DNA of 64,000 nucleotides, from positions 16,475-80,474 of the forward strand of contig NCGO01000007.1 of assembly GCA_002256985.1 (NCBI GenBank). Reading direction: 5' to 3'. How positions within the stretch are numbered: position 1 is the first letter of the stretch; every line of letters begins with the position of its first letter. Shown here one piece after another: positions 33,781 to 42,905 of the stretch. The notes below the pieces were generated by a model. The model ran no database searches, had not been told where the DNA came from, and saw only the letters and a list, made by a program, of their open reading frames with translations. The translations under genes and the position numbers were made by a program. Source of the DNA: Novosphingobium sp. 28-62-57 (GTDB lineage: Bacteria; Pseudomonadota; Alphaproteobacteria; Sphingomonadales; Sphingomonadaceae).

Positions 33781-34730
33781 CGAGGGTGCCCCTCCACCAT
33801 CTGCGATGGTCCCCCTCCTCCTTCGACAAGCTCAGGACGAGCGGGCGGGGAGGAACTGCGGACTTCGGCGAGCCTTTGGGCGGCGGCGATCAGGGTGGGG
33901 CCGCCGCAGTAGAGGAGTTTGGGGTTCAGCGCAGCGCGGCGGGTGGTTTTGAGGGCGCTGAGCGCGGGGTGGCTTAGCACGCGGTCATCGCCGCCGATGT
34001 TTGACCCTTGCCCCGTTTCGGCAGAGCGGCCCGCGACGAGGATCAGCGCGGGCGGATCGGCCAGCATGCGTTCGAGCGGGAGCAAGTCAGCCTGCCCCAG
34101 CCCGCGCGCGGCGGCGAAGTTGGCAAAGCCGGTGCGGCGCAGCACATCGGCGATCAGCGTGCCATCGCCGGGGACCATGCCGCCCGATTGCCAGACGACC
34201 GTGGGGATCGGTGCCGCGCCAGCAGGTGGCGCTGCTGCGGCAAGGGCAGCGTTGATGCGCGCGATCAGGGCTTCGCCGCGTGCGGGCTGGCCAATCAGGC
34301 CTGCGATCTGGCGGATCTGGGCGTGGTTTTCCTCGACCGTCATGGCCATGCCGATGCGTTCGAGCCGCAGGCCGAGGCGGCTGTAGGCGCTTGCGGTGGC
34401 CGGATCGGTGAAGGTGCTGCCGAGCACGATATCGGGTTTGAGCGCCAGCACTTCTTCCACCGTGCCGCGCGTGGCGGGGAAACGGCGGGCTTCGGCCGCG
34501 TCCATCGAGGTAGAGCGCGGATCGTGGCTGTAGTGCGAAATGGCCAGGATCTGCGCCGGGTCTGCCACTTCGGCGAGGATTGCGTCGGTGCAGGGGTTCA
34601 GGCTGACGAGTGTAGGGTGATGCTGCTTCGGGGGGTGGTTCTCTTCCAGGGGTTCTGGCGCCGCGCGGGATTGGGGGATGCAGCCGGAGGTTAAACTTGC
34701 TGCGAGCGCGGCGAAAGCGAAGAGCACCAC
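33777..34730 (-). CDS. btuF: vitamin B12 substrate-binding protein, repeat-modified ends
   Basis: A 317-residue class III solute-binding protein. The secretion signal (VVLFAFAALAASLTSGC) has a lipobox Cys. The mature part has typical segments: LVSLNPCTDAILAEVAD, ISHYSHDPRSTS, EEVLALKPDIVLGSTFTD, and a late DDRVLSHPALSAL. The GTG start at 34730 is inferred; the ribosome site lies in a CCCCTCCTC palindrome directly upstream, and the frame stays open through further repeat DNA to 35102. The last about 23 residues (PPARPELVEGGGG...) are encoded by two repeat modules. Both ends of this gene therefore appear to have been remodelled by repeats. Confidence 0.82.
   Translation of the reverse strand: MVLFAFAALAASLTSGCIPQSRAAPEPLEENHPPKQHHPTLVSLNPCTDAILAEVADPAQILAISHYSHDPRSTSMDAAEARRFPATRGTVEEVLALKPDIVLGSTFTDPATASAYSRLGLRLERIGMAMTVEENHAQIRQIAGLIGQPARGEALIARINAALAAAAPPAGAAPIPTVVWQSGGMVPGDGTLIADVLRRTGFANFAAARGLGQADLLPLERMLADPPALILVAGRSAETGQGSNIGGDDRVLSHPALSALKTTRRAALNPKLLYCGGPTLIAAAQRLAEVRSSSPPARPELVEGGGGPSQMVEGHPR
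33785..33845. repeat. composite repeat forming the 3' end of btuF
   Basis: GGTGCCCCTCCACCATCTGC followed by GATGGTCCCCCTCC and CCTTCGACAAGCTCAGGACG, the same fused pair as at 31749-31810 with a two-base difference in the first loop. It encodes the btuF C-terminus and lies immediately upstream of the btuC start. Confidence 0.85.
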
Positions 34731-34736
34731 CCCCCT

Positions 34737-34990
34737 GCCCCCTCCTCTGAAGAGGAGGGGGAGAAGAGAGGGCCTGCCCCCTCCGTGCAAGAGGAGGGGG
34801 GGAAGTGTTGTGTTTGGTTGCCTGAGGTCCCCGCCTTCGCGGGGACGCGAGCTACTTTGAGTTTTAGCTTGGTGCGTCCCCGCCCCTCGACACGCTCGGG
34901 ATAAACTGCCCAAAGGGCAGGCGGGGACCTCGGGCCGACTACCCCAGTGTTCCGTAAAACGCCTGAGGCCCCCGCTTTCGCGGGGGAGCA
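34737..34990. repeat. mixed repeat cluster between btuB and btuF
   Basis: Order: CCCCTCCTCTGAAGAGGAGG (34737-34762), an imperfect CCCCTCCGTGCAAGAGGAGG copy (34781-34801), and an inverted core copy (34820-34850). Then a forward core copy whose loop is replaced by a CCCTCGACACGCTCGGG...GCCCAAAGGGCAG repeat (34875-34934), and a normal inverted core (34960-34990). The nested loop parallels the one at 22713-22776 in opposite orientation. Confidence 0.85.
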
Positions 34991-35020
34991 GGGTTTGGGG
35001 TTGGGGCGTCCGGGTGCGCA

Positions 35021-36901
35021 TCAGTAGCGGGCGCGCAGGCCGATGGTGGCGGAGCGGCCCCAGGTGCCATAGGTTGCGACGGTCTGGTAGGCCTGATCGC
35101 ACAGGTTTTCCACGCGTCCATAGAGTTCCACGCGGTCGGTCACGGGGAAGCTCGCGCGCACGGTGGTCAACGCGTAGCCATCGAGGCGAGTGCTGTTTGA
35201 CGCATTGTCAAAGCTGTCTCCCACAAGCCGCAGGTCCGCCCCCAGAATAAGGCCTGCAAGCGGTGTGGTCCAGTCGCTCGACAGCGTCAACGCGTGTGAC
35301 GGCCTACGCGCCAGGTCTTTGCCGAAGTTGGCGTTGCCGGCGGTGCGGTTTTCGGTTTCGAGGTAGGTATAGGCGGCTTGCAGGTGCAGCGTATCGATGG
35401 GGCGGGCCCCGAGTTCGGCTTCGATACCTTGGGCGCGGGCGAGGCCGACGTTGTCATAAAGGCCGAAGGGCCGGTCGGCGCAGCGGTTCAGGCTGGCGCA
35501 GGAGACGAAGGCGATCAGATTGCGGCTGTCGCGGCGGAACACGGTAACCGCGGCGTGGAGATTGCTGTAAGCTGCGCCCCATTCCAGCCCTGCGTCATAG
35601 CTTTTGCTGCGTTCGGGATTGAGCGCGGTGTTGCCATAGATCGACAGCAGATTGAACAGCGTCGGTGCGCGGAAGCCTTCGCCATAGCTGGCGCGCAGGC
35701 GCAGATCGTCGGTCAGTGCGAAGCTGCCGTTGGCGCCGAAGGTCCATGCTGTGCCGAACCGGCTATGATCGTCCACGCGGACACCGGCAGCAAGGTTGGC
35801 GCGGCCATTGCTCCAGCCCAGCAGCGCGTGGCCAGAGGTGAGGTTAGCGCGGGCTTCAGGATCAAACGTGCTGGAAAAGCGCGTCCACTCGCTGTCTGCG
35901 CCGAAATCGAGCGTGAAATCGGCGGGCAAGTTCAACCGCCCGGTCAGATCGGCGCGTTCGGAGCGGGCCTTGTAGCCATAATCGGGCGTGGCGGCGGCAT
36001 CATCGGCGAAGTAATCGCGGCGGGTATCGGCCAGCGCAAAGCCGGTGTTGATGGTCAGCGCGCTGGAGACATAGCGCAGGCCGACGCGGCCCGAGGCCTG
36101 GCGGGTTTCCTGCACATCGGTGGTATCGCCAAAGCCGTTAACACCAAACCCGTCGATGTCAGTGCGGCTGTTGGCATAGCGGGAGGTGGCGACAATCGCG
36201 AGTTCGTCGGTCAGGTTCAGGCGGCCGCGCCCGCCGATGCGCCATTGCCGGAAGCCATCGGCTTCGGTGCCCACGGCGGCAGCAGAAACGCCATCGGTGC
36301 GGGTGTAGCCGCCGTTGAGCGTGAGCGCGGCGCGATTTGACGAAACGCCCGCGGCGGCATCGGCGGTGTAGCTCTCGTTCGCGCCATATTCGGCGCTGGC
36401 CTCCACGCCATTCAGATCGCGCGATTGGACGGCGATGATGCCGCCGATGGCCGCGCTGCCCCAGACGACCGAGTTCGATCCGCGCAACACATCGATCCGC
36501 TCAAGCCCGCCGGGGGTGAGCGTCCCGAAATCGAAGCCGCCCGAGGGGGCTGCAACGTCTTCAAGCCGGACGCCATCGACGAGGACGAGGACCTGTTCGG
36601 AATCAGAGCCGCGCAGGCGCACGCCGGTGACGCTGCCGGGGCCGCCATTGCGCGTGATGGTGAGGCCGGGGACGCGTTCAAGCACGCGGGTGATGTCGGG
36701 GCCCTGAATCGACTTGATTTCATCAGCGGTGATGACAGTGACTGGCTGGCCAAGACGGCTGAGCGTGGTTTCGCTGCCGGTGGCGATGACGGTGATGGCA
36801 TCGGGGCGGATTTGATCAGCAATGACAATATCGTCAGCGCCCTGTGCGAGCGCAGGACACGCGAAAACGACGGCAGAAACGGAAAGCAGATACTTGTTCA
36901 C
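35021..36901 (-). CDS. btuB: TonB-dependent vitamin B12 receptor
   Basis: A 626-residue outer-membrane receptor with signal peptide (VNKYLLSVSAVVFACPALA). A TonB-box-like ITVIATGSE and the plug follow (LGQPVTVITADEIKSIQGPD, VPGLTITRNGG, RLRGSDSEQVLVLVDGVRL, LRGSNSVVWGSAAIGG). The barrel contains ASYGEGFRAPTLFNL and ends in GRSATIGLRARY. The GTG start at 36901 has GGAG about 10 bases upstream; the extension to 37021 runs through the riboswitch and is rejected. The cobalamin riboswitch 126 bp upstream and the btuFCD genes downstream identify it as BtuB. Expression should fall when cobalamin is plentiful. Confidence 0.93.
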   Translation of the reverse strand: MNKYLLSVSAVVFACPALAQGADDIVIADQIRPDAITVIATGSETTLSRLGQPVTVITADEIKSIQGPDITRVLERVPGLTITRNGGPGSVTGVRLRGSDSEQVLVLVDGVRLEDVAAPSGGFDFGTLTPGGLERIDVLRGSNSVVWGSAAIGGIIAVQSRDLNGVEASAEYGANESYTADAAAGVSSNRAALTLNGGYTRTDGVSAAAVGTEADGFRQWRIGGRGRLNLTDELAIVATSRYANSRTDIDGFGVNGFGDTTDVQETRQASGRVGLRYVSSALTINTGFALADTRRDYFADDAAATPDYGYKARSERADLTGRLNLPADFTLDFGADSEWTRFSSTFDPEARANLTSGHALLGWSNGRANLAAGVRVDDHSRFGTAWTFGANGSFALTDDLRLRASYGEGFRAPTLFNLLSIYGNTALNPERSKSYDAGLEWGAAYSNLHAAVTVFRRDSRNLIAFVSCASLNRCADRPFGLYDNVGLARAQGIEAELGARPIDTLHLQAAYTYLETENRTAGNANFGKDLARRPSHALTLSSDWTTPLAGLILGADLRLVGDSFDNASNSTRLDGYALTTVRASFPVTDRVELYGRVENLCDQAYQTVATYGTWGRSATIGLRARY

Positions 36902-37027
36902 AAGACATAACTCCGGCCACGAACGGTTCATGCCGTTCATGGCGAGAGGAGCGCTGGGCCATGGAATTGGCGCGCCTCGTCGCATGCGCCCGGTACACCC
37001 CGCCCGGCCGCGGAACGACAACCAGTG

Positions 37028-37200
37028 GCAGGTTTCCTGGCTCCCGGGTCATCGCGCGTTGCCCGCCTTCCCAGCGCCGGATGAACCGGCCCCAGTGGCA
37101 TAGTCTGGCAACGCACTATCCGGTTACAGTTGCGGGGGCAGCGCCGGATTTGAACCGGCTTCCCTCTTAGCCCGTTTGACGGGGCACCGTTGGCGTCGGC
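37028..37200 (-). promoter_or_regulatory. cobalamin riboswitch
   Basis: On the minus strand the element opens near ACGGTGCCCC, continues with AGAGGGAAGCCGGTTCAAAT, then CTGCCCCCGCAACTGTAA, and closes with AGCCAGGAAACCTGCC (37043-37028). These are the conserved boxes of the adenosylcobalamin riboswitch in the right order. It lies directly upstream of btuB and should shut the operon down when B12 is bound. Confidence 0.93.
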
Positions 37201-37272
37201 GCGGATATTAGCCGGAAATTCAAAGCTCGGCAAGGGGCGACCTGCACTTTGGGACAGGATCGCTACCTAGCA

Positions 37273-37371
37273 TCGTCATTGCGAACCCACGCAGTGGGGA
37301 AGCAATCCAGAGCGGAATGACACGACTCTGGATTGCTTCGTCGGCTTTGCCTCCTCGCAATGACGAACCGG
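37273..37371. repeat. CGTCATTGCGA inverted repeat element
   Basis: CGTCATTGCGA at the left end mirrors TCGCAATGACG at the right end, with GAAGCAATCCAGAG and CTCTGGATTGCTTC as inner arms. The whole element can fold into a long hairpin. It fills much of the gap between the riboswitch and the cell-wall hydrolase gene. One copy in this window. Confidence 0.8.
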
Positions 37372-37507
37372 TTGGAGGCAAGAAGCGGGGGCAATTAACC
37401 GGATCGAAGGGGGATGTACCGCATCGGGACAGCGGGAAATCCACAGATGCGCTCACCTGCGCAAAGGATTAGCGGGACGGGGAATTATCAGGATTTTTGG
37501 CTCCACC

Positions 37508-38776
37508 ATGCCTTTGGACTTTGCCTATCGGCCCATCGATCTGCCTGCGGCCCTGCCGCAGCAGCGTGCGGTTGCGGCCAAGGCTGTTCCCGAAGGCGCA
37601 ATCCTGCAGGGTCCGGTGTTGGTATCCGAACCCCGCCCCCGCGACTTTGCCGCGCGCGTGCGGCGGCGCGACATGCGCTCGATCCGGCGGGCCTTGCGCG
37701 GGCCTTCGGTGCTGCGGCAGCGGCTGGCGGGTGTGGCCGTGTTCGGCCTTCTGGCCACGGTGCTCAGCCCCATTGGCTGGGGCGAGCCGGGCGGCGTGCG
37801 TGCGGCGACCGCGCGTGTGCAGATGGCTGGTCTTCAGCCGTTCGAGCGTGGAGGCGAGAGCTTTCCGGGATCGGCGTTCTATTGGCTCGATACGCAAGAC
37901 AGCGGGCTGATCGAGCCGACCGAGGCGCAATCCAAATGGGATCAGGCGAAATGGGATCAGAGCAAGAGCGATGCCGATATCGGCTCGGCCCGTCCGATAC
38001 TGGCCACCGGCACGACCGAGGACCGTTGGCGCGCGTTGCAGTGCCTGACGACCGCGATCTACTATGAGGCGGCGAGCGAGCCTGACGCGGGCCAGCGCGC
38101 GGTGGCGCAAGTGGTGCTGAACCGGGTGGCGCATCCGGCATGGCCGAATACGGTGTGCGGCGTGGTCTATCAGGGATCGGAGCGGCCATCGTGCCAGTTC
38201 TCGTTCGCCTGCGACGGATCGCTGGCCCGCAAGCCGATGAAGGCGTTCTGGGACCGCGCGCGGCGTGTGGCGGCAGATGCGCTGGCAGGCAATGTCTATG
38301 CGCCGGTGGGGCTGGCGACACACTATCACACCACGGCGGTGCATCCATACTGGGCGCCGAGCCTGAGCTTTATCGGCACAATTGGCGCGCATCGGTTCTA
38401 TAACTGGGCGGGCGCTGCCGGGAAGCCCTCGGCCTTCACCGCGCGCTATGCCGGGCGCGAGCCGATTGCCGCACCCCATCCACGCACGTGGACGCCATCG
38501 CCTGCCGATATTGCCGATCCGCTGGCTTTGGAGAAGGCGTTCGAGGCGGGGAAGATTGCGGCGGCCTCGACGTCTGTGGTCGGCCCTGCCCCGGCTTATG
38601 CTGCGCCGCTCCTGCAGCGTGGCGGCGATGCGGTGTTCCGGGCACAAGGTTTGCCCGGGCTGGTTGCGCCTGTGGGCAAGGCACCGAACGCGGGCGAAGC
38701 TCCGGCATCGGGCAGCGGATCGGTGCTGCCGGGGCATGAAGGTGCCAGCCAGTGGATTGCGCAGCCGAGGGCTTAG
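37508..38776 (+). CDS. cell wall hydrolase (SleB-type, Hydrolase_2)
   Basis: A 422-residue protein. A basic N-terminus precedes one membrane segment (RLAGVAVFGLLATVLSPIGW, about residues 75-95). A variable region follows, then a Hydrolase_2/SleB domain from about 170 to 300: LTTAIYYEAASEPDAGQRAV with the catalytic Glu, VVLNRVAHPAWPNTVCGVVY, CQFSFACDG, ATHYHTTAVHPYW. Domains of this type act on peptidoglycan as lytic transglycosylases. The C-terminal about 110 residues are Ala/Pro-rich. It is likely anchored in the inner membrane facing the periplasm. It stands alone. Confidence 0.85.
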   Translation: MPLDFAYRPIDLPAALPQQRAVAAKAVPEGAILQGPVLVSEPRPRDFAARVRRRDMRSIRRALRGPSVLRQRLAGVAVFGLLATVLSPIGWGEPGGVRAATARVQMAGLQPFERGGESFPGSAFYWLDTQDSGLIEPTEAQSKWDQAKWDQSKSDADIGSARPILATGTTEDRWRALQCLTTAIYYEAASEPDAGQRAVAQVVLNRVAHPAWPNTVCGVVYQGSERPSCQFSFACDGSLARKPMKAFWDRARRVAADALAGNVYAPVGLATHYHTTAVHPYWAPSLSFIGTIGAHRFYNWAGAAGKPSAFTARYAGREPIAAPHPRTWTPSPADIADPLALEKAFEAGKIAAASTSVVGPAPAYAAPLLQRGGDAVFRAQGLPGLVAPVGKAPNAGEAPASGSGSVLPGHEGASQWIAQPRA

Positions 38777-38792
38777 AGCTTCGCGATTTCTG

Positions 38793-38954
38793 TTTCGCGC
38801 AGAGACGCGGAGAAGAAGGAGAGGCGCGGAGGAGCCAATGTCTGCGGCAAAGCCGCTGTCTCTTTCGGCGTCGCCCGAGCAAATAATGGCACAGGCCTTC
38901 GGCCTGCAGCATCGCCTCTGCGCCTCTCCTTCTTCTCTGCGGCCTCTGCGTGAA
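38793..38954. repeat. about 160-bp inverted element (CGCAGAGACGCGGAG arms)
   Basis: Left arm TTTCGCGCAGAGACGCGGAG plus AAGAAGGAGAGGCGCGGAG; the right arm is its imperfect reverse complement (38915-38954). The centre contains short palindromes (GCAGGCCGAAGGCC-like). A related element is at 52554-52745. The surrounding gap 38777-39134 has no gene I can support. Confidence 0.8.
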
Positions 38955-39134
38955 CCCCTTAAAAGCGCTGCGTCACCGGCAACCTCCAGCCTGTCGCAAA
39001 ACTGTTTCGTATAAGGTGATTACCGGTTCCTTTACCCTGTCATAGAACACACTCTTAGTCCGCGAGGCATAGAGAGGGTGCTGTGGAGAGCGGTTTGGCG
39101 TTTCGCCCGGACCGCAAAGGAGAAGTGACGGAAT

Positions 39135-39437
39135 ATGGTGCGATTTGCCCCGAAGTATGGGATTATTTCCCCATGCATGGCGCGGCCCGTGCGGCGGCGG
39201 CACTTGCGTGCGGTGAATGACAATTCCGCAAGCGCACAGATGCAACCGCAAGCTGCGCTCGACAGCGCCTTGCGGCTGTTTGCAGCCCATGGATTTTCCG
39301 CCGCCGCCCGCGCGCGCGATGCCGCCATGATTGCCGAAGCGAACGGCGATGCGACGCGCAGCGCGTTCTGGCTGGAAGTTTGCAACACGCTCGACCGACG
39401 CATGGCGCGCGACTTCAAGGCACGCCGCCACCGCTGA
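39135..39437 (+). CDS. small conserved hypothetical protein
   Basis: A 100-residue basic protein. The core PQAALDSALRLFAAHGFSAA followed by ARDAAMIAEANGD and FWLEVCNTLDRRMARDF is helical and looks like a small cytosolic protein common in sphingomonads. The N-terminus is uncertain: AAGGAG lies 12 bases before the ATG at 39135, and an internal ATG at 39177 (MARPVRRRHLRAV) is possible. An intrinsic terminator follows, which supports it being a real transcription unit. Confidence 0.65.
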   Translation: MVRFAPKYGIISPCMARPVRRRHLRAVNDNSASAQMQPQAALDSALRLFAAHGFSAAARARDAAMIAEANGDATRSAFWLEVCNTLDRRMARDFKARRHR

Positions 39438-39473
39438 GCCCCGCAAAAGTTTGCGGAGAGGAAACGCAAGGGA

Positions 39474-39502
39474 AGCCCCGGTGGAAACGCCGGGGCTTTT
39501 TT
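39474..39502 (+). terminator. intrinsic terminator
   Basis: AGCCCCGG (39474-39481) pairs with CCGGGGCT (39490-39497) around an 8-base loop with a GAAA-type turn, followed by six T. A textbook rho-independent terminator for the small gene ending at 39437. Confidence 0.9.
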
Positions 39503-39530
39503 GCGTCATGGAGTTGGCGCTACAAAATGT

Positions 39531-39686
39531 GCGTCCCCGCGAAGGCGGGGACCTCAGGCGTGTTACCCATGTGTTCCATAACACGCCTGAGGCCCCCGCC
39601 TTCGCGGGGGAGCGGGTGGATTGTGGGGAGGTTGCGTAACAACCCTGAGGCCCCCGCCCCAACGACCTCTGGCGCAGGGGAGCGGG
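39531..39686. repeat. core palindromes incl. a variant-loop copy
   Basis: Forward core (39531-39557), inverted core (39583-39615), then an inverted copy at 39642-39686 whose loop is replaced by CAACGACCTCTGGCGC. The same odd loop is found near 14433 and, shortened, at 42720. These fill the first part of the gap before mdh; 39690-39908 is less GC-rich and probably holds the mdh promoter. Confidence 0.85.
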
Positions 39687-39905
39687 TGTTTTCTGTGTCG
39701 GATGATTGCCCATTTTGCTATTGCAAACTGTTATCACAAAAACCCGGAAACTAGCTGTTTTTCGCGGTTGCAATCATCTTCTGGCGGGCTTAGTGGCCGA
39801 TTCATTCTGTCAGAACTTTCCTGTCTCGCGGGGCACGGGAAGGACTTGGGCGCAAGCTCTGCTGGCATCTGTATGCTTGTCCCCGCGAACGGGAAAGGAC
39901 CGTAG

Positions 39906-40871
<966 letters not shown>

Positions 40872-40880
40872 GTAAACGCT

Positions 40881-41354
40881 GTGAGCTACGACCTCATGGT
40901 ATTTGACCCGGCGGTCGCTCCCCACGACAGGGGAGCGTTCGTCGAGTGGTATCATGCGCAAGCTGAATGGGCCGAGGGCCATTCATACGATGATCCGGCC
41001 AATACAACGCCGGAGTTGCGCGCTTTCTTCCTAGAGGCGCGCAAGACCTATCGCAACATGAATGGCCCCGGCGCGCCAACAGATGAAGATCTCTTGGTTC
41101 CCGGTGTAGAAGATAAACTCGCCGATTTCAGCATCGGTCATCACGTCATCTATATTACCTTTCCATGGTCGCAAGCCGAGGCCGCCTACCCTTTGGTCCG
41201 CAAACTCGCCGTGAAATACGGTGTCGGGTTTTATGACGTGAGCGGGGATGAGGGTGACGGTGAAATCCACTTCCCCGGTGAAGAACTAAAGCCAGAATCT
41301 CAGGGTGCCTGGCGCCAGTTTTCGCGTGAATTTAAGGAGCTGAAAAAACAATGA
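40881..41354 (+). CDS. conserved hypothetical protein within the TCA cluster
   Basis: A 157-residue soluble acidic protein. The start [20 protein letters not shown] and the segments [20 protein letters not shown] and NMNGPGAP recall a widespread family of unknown function (N-termini of type MSYDLMVF), but I cannot name its role. The start is GTG, 9 bp after mdh. Its TGA overlaps the ATG of sucD by 4 bases, so it is translated together with the succinyl-CoA ligase alpha subunit. It sits where sucC stands in many alphaproteobacterial clusters. Confidence 0.75.
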   Translation: MSYDLMVFDPAVAPHDRGAFVEWYHAQAEWAEGHSYDDPANTTPELRAFFLEARKTYRNMNGPGAPTDEDLLVPGVEDKLADFSIGHHVIYITFPWSQAEAAYPLVRKLAVKYGVGFYDVSGDEGDGEIHFPGEELKPESQGAWRQFSREFKELKKQ

Positions 41355-42241
41355 GCATCCTCATCGACAAGAATACCAAGGTCATCACGCAAGGGATGAC
41401 CGGCGCGACCGGCACGTTCCATACCGAACAGGCGCTGGCATACGGCACGCAGATGGTCGGCGGCGTGACCCCCGGCAAGGGCGGCACGACGCACATTGGC
41501 CTGCCCAACTTCAACACCGTGGCCGAAGCCAAGCACGCCACGGGTGCGACCGCTTCGTGCATCTACGTTCCGCCGCCGTTCGCTGCTGACTCGATCCTCG
41601 AAGCCATCGATGCCGAGATGGAACTGATCGTGTGCATCACCGAGGGCATCCCGGTGATGGACATGGTAAAGGTCAAGCGCGCGCTGGTCGGTTCCAAGAG
41701 CCGCCTGATCGGGCCTAACTGCCCCGGCGTGCTGACGCCGAACCAGTGCAAGATCGGCATCATGCCAGGGTCGATCTTCAAGGAAGGCACCGTGGGCGTC
41801 GTCTCGCGCTCGGGCACGCTGACTTATGAAGCCGTGTTCCAGACATCGAACATCGGACTTGGCCAGACCACGGCTGTCGGCATCGGCGGTGACCCGGTCA
41901 ACGGCACCAACTTCATCGACGTGCTGGAGCTGTTCCTGGCCGACGAAGCCACCAAGTCGATCATCATGATCGGCGAAATCGGTGGCGACGCTGAAGAGCA
42001 GGCCGCGCAGTTCCTGATCGACGAAGCCAAGCGTGGCCGCAAGAAGCCGATGGCCGGCTTCATCGCGGGCCGCACGGCGCCTCCAGGCCGCCGCATGGGC
42101 CATGCCGGGGCCATCGTTTCGGGCGGCAAGGGCGATGCAGACAGCAAGATCGCAGCCATGGAAGCGGCCGGAATCAAGGTCTCGTCCTCGCCTTCGCTGC
42201 TGGGCGAAACGCTGGCCGAAGTGCTGAAAGAGCGGGTATAA
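41351..42241 (+). CDS. sucD: succinate-CoA ligase alpha subunit
   Basis: A 296-residue alpha subunit of succinyl-CoA synthetase. N-terminal CoA-binding segment ([30 protein letters not shown]), [12 protein letters not shown], and the phosphohistidine motif [17 protein letters not shown] are present. It forms a heterodimer with SucC, which is not in this window. It overlaps the preceding unknown gene by 4 bp. Repeats and a small nuclease gene separate it from sucA. Confidence 0.96.
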   Translation: MSILIDKNTKVITQGMTGATGTFHTEQALAYGTQMVGGVTPGKGGTTHIGLPNFNTVAEAKHATGATASCIYVPPPFAADSILEAIDAEMELIVCITEGIPVMDMVKVKRALVGSKSRLIGPNCPGVLTPNQCKIGIMPGSIFKEGTVGVVSRSGTLTYEAVFQTSNIGLGQTTAVGIGGDPVNGTNFIDVLELFLADEATKSIIMIGEIGGDAEEQAAQFLIDEAKRGRKKPMAGFIAGRTAPPGRRMGHAGAIVSGGKGDADSKIAAMEAAGIKVSSSPSLLGETLAEVLKERV

Positions 42242-42254
42242 CTCAAAAGCACCT

Positions 42255-42337
42255 GCGTCCCCGCGAAAGCGGGGACCTCAGGAGGTTTACGAAACATCAG
42301 CGTAAAACGCCTGAGGCCCCCGCCTACGCGGGGGAGC
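42255..42337. repeat. core palindrome pair after sucD
   Basis: Forward copy (42255-42281, ACCTCAGGAGG flank) and inverted copy (42308-42337) in standard head-to-head form, 31 bp before the GIY-YIG gene. Confidence 0.88.
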
Positions 42338-42367
42338 AGTGGTTTTTTGAGATGAGGTTCTGAACAG

Positions 42368-42661
42368 GTGAAGCCCGGCTACGTCTACATACTGACGAAC
42401 AAGCCGGGCGGAGTTTTGTATATCGGTGTTACGAGCGATCTTTCGCAGAGGATCGCCCAGCACCGGAGCCGGGCAGTTCCGGGGTTTACCCGGGATTACA
42501 ACTGCGAACGGTTGGTCTGGTGCGAGAGGTTCGACAGCATCGAAGATGCTCGGACGTTCGAACACCGGATGAAGAAGTGGAACCGGGCGTGGAAGGTCGC
42601 CCGCATCGAAGAGCGGAACCCGGATTGGCGGGATCTGTTCGAAGATGGCCTGATGCCTTGA
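42368..42661 (+). CDS. small GIY-YIG nuclease
   Basis: A 97-residue single-domain GIY-YIG protein. GYVYILTNKPGGVLYIGVTSDL carries the two signature halves (in parts YVYIL and LYIGV) and the catalytic Arg region RIAQH; the conserved Glu lies in TFEHRMKKWNRAWK. GTG start at 42368. Proteins of this size (YhbQ/UvrC-N-like) are common and often multicopy in sphingomonads, with no settled role. It is flanked on both sides within about 50 bp by core palindrome repeats inside the sucD-sucA gap, which makes a link to hairpin DNA worth considering (inference only). Confidence 0.88.
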   Translation: MKPGYVYILTNKPGGVLYIGVTSDLSQRIAQHRSRAVPGFTRDYNCERLVWCERFDSIEDARTFEHRMKKWNRAWKVARIEERNPDWRDLFEDGLMP

Positions 42662-42711
42662 GCGGCTTTGTTGTGAGGTTGCTTTGGGACGACTTGGCCA
42701 AAAGACAGCTT

Positions 42712-42825
42712 GCGTCCCCGCGCCAGAATTTTTTTGGGGCGGGGACCTCGGTGGTGTTACGAAACGCTTGTTCAGCAAGCTTACGTAACGTTCCCTGAGG
42801 CCCCCGCCTTCGCGGGGGAGCGGTG
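42712..42825. repeat. core pair with variant loop, before sucA
   Basis: The forward copy (42712-42751) has the loop GCGCCAGA-ATTTTTTT-GGGGC instead of the usual GCGAAGGC; the inverted copy (42793-42825) is normal. It lies after the GIY-YIG gene and about 80 bp before sucA. Confidence 0.85.
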
Positions 42826-42905
42826 GCATCTTGGGGTTTGTCGGTGTCAGGTGATTGCGTTTTGTCCGAAGCCCCCATCCTCCCCGGGGGGACAAGGAGT
42901 TGGTA

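Noticed and set aside
37508-37520. Cobalamin riboswitch controlling the cell-wall hydrolase gene as well
   Set aside because: The riboswitch reads on the minus strand towards btuB; the hydrolase is divergent and separated by an inverted repeat element.
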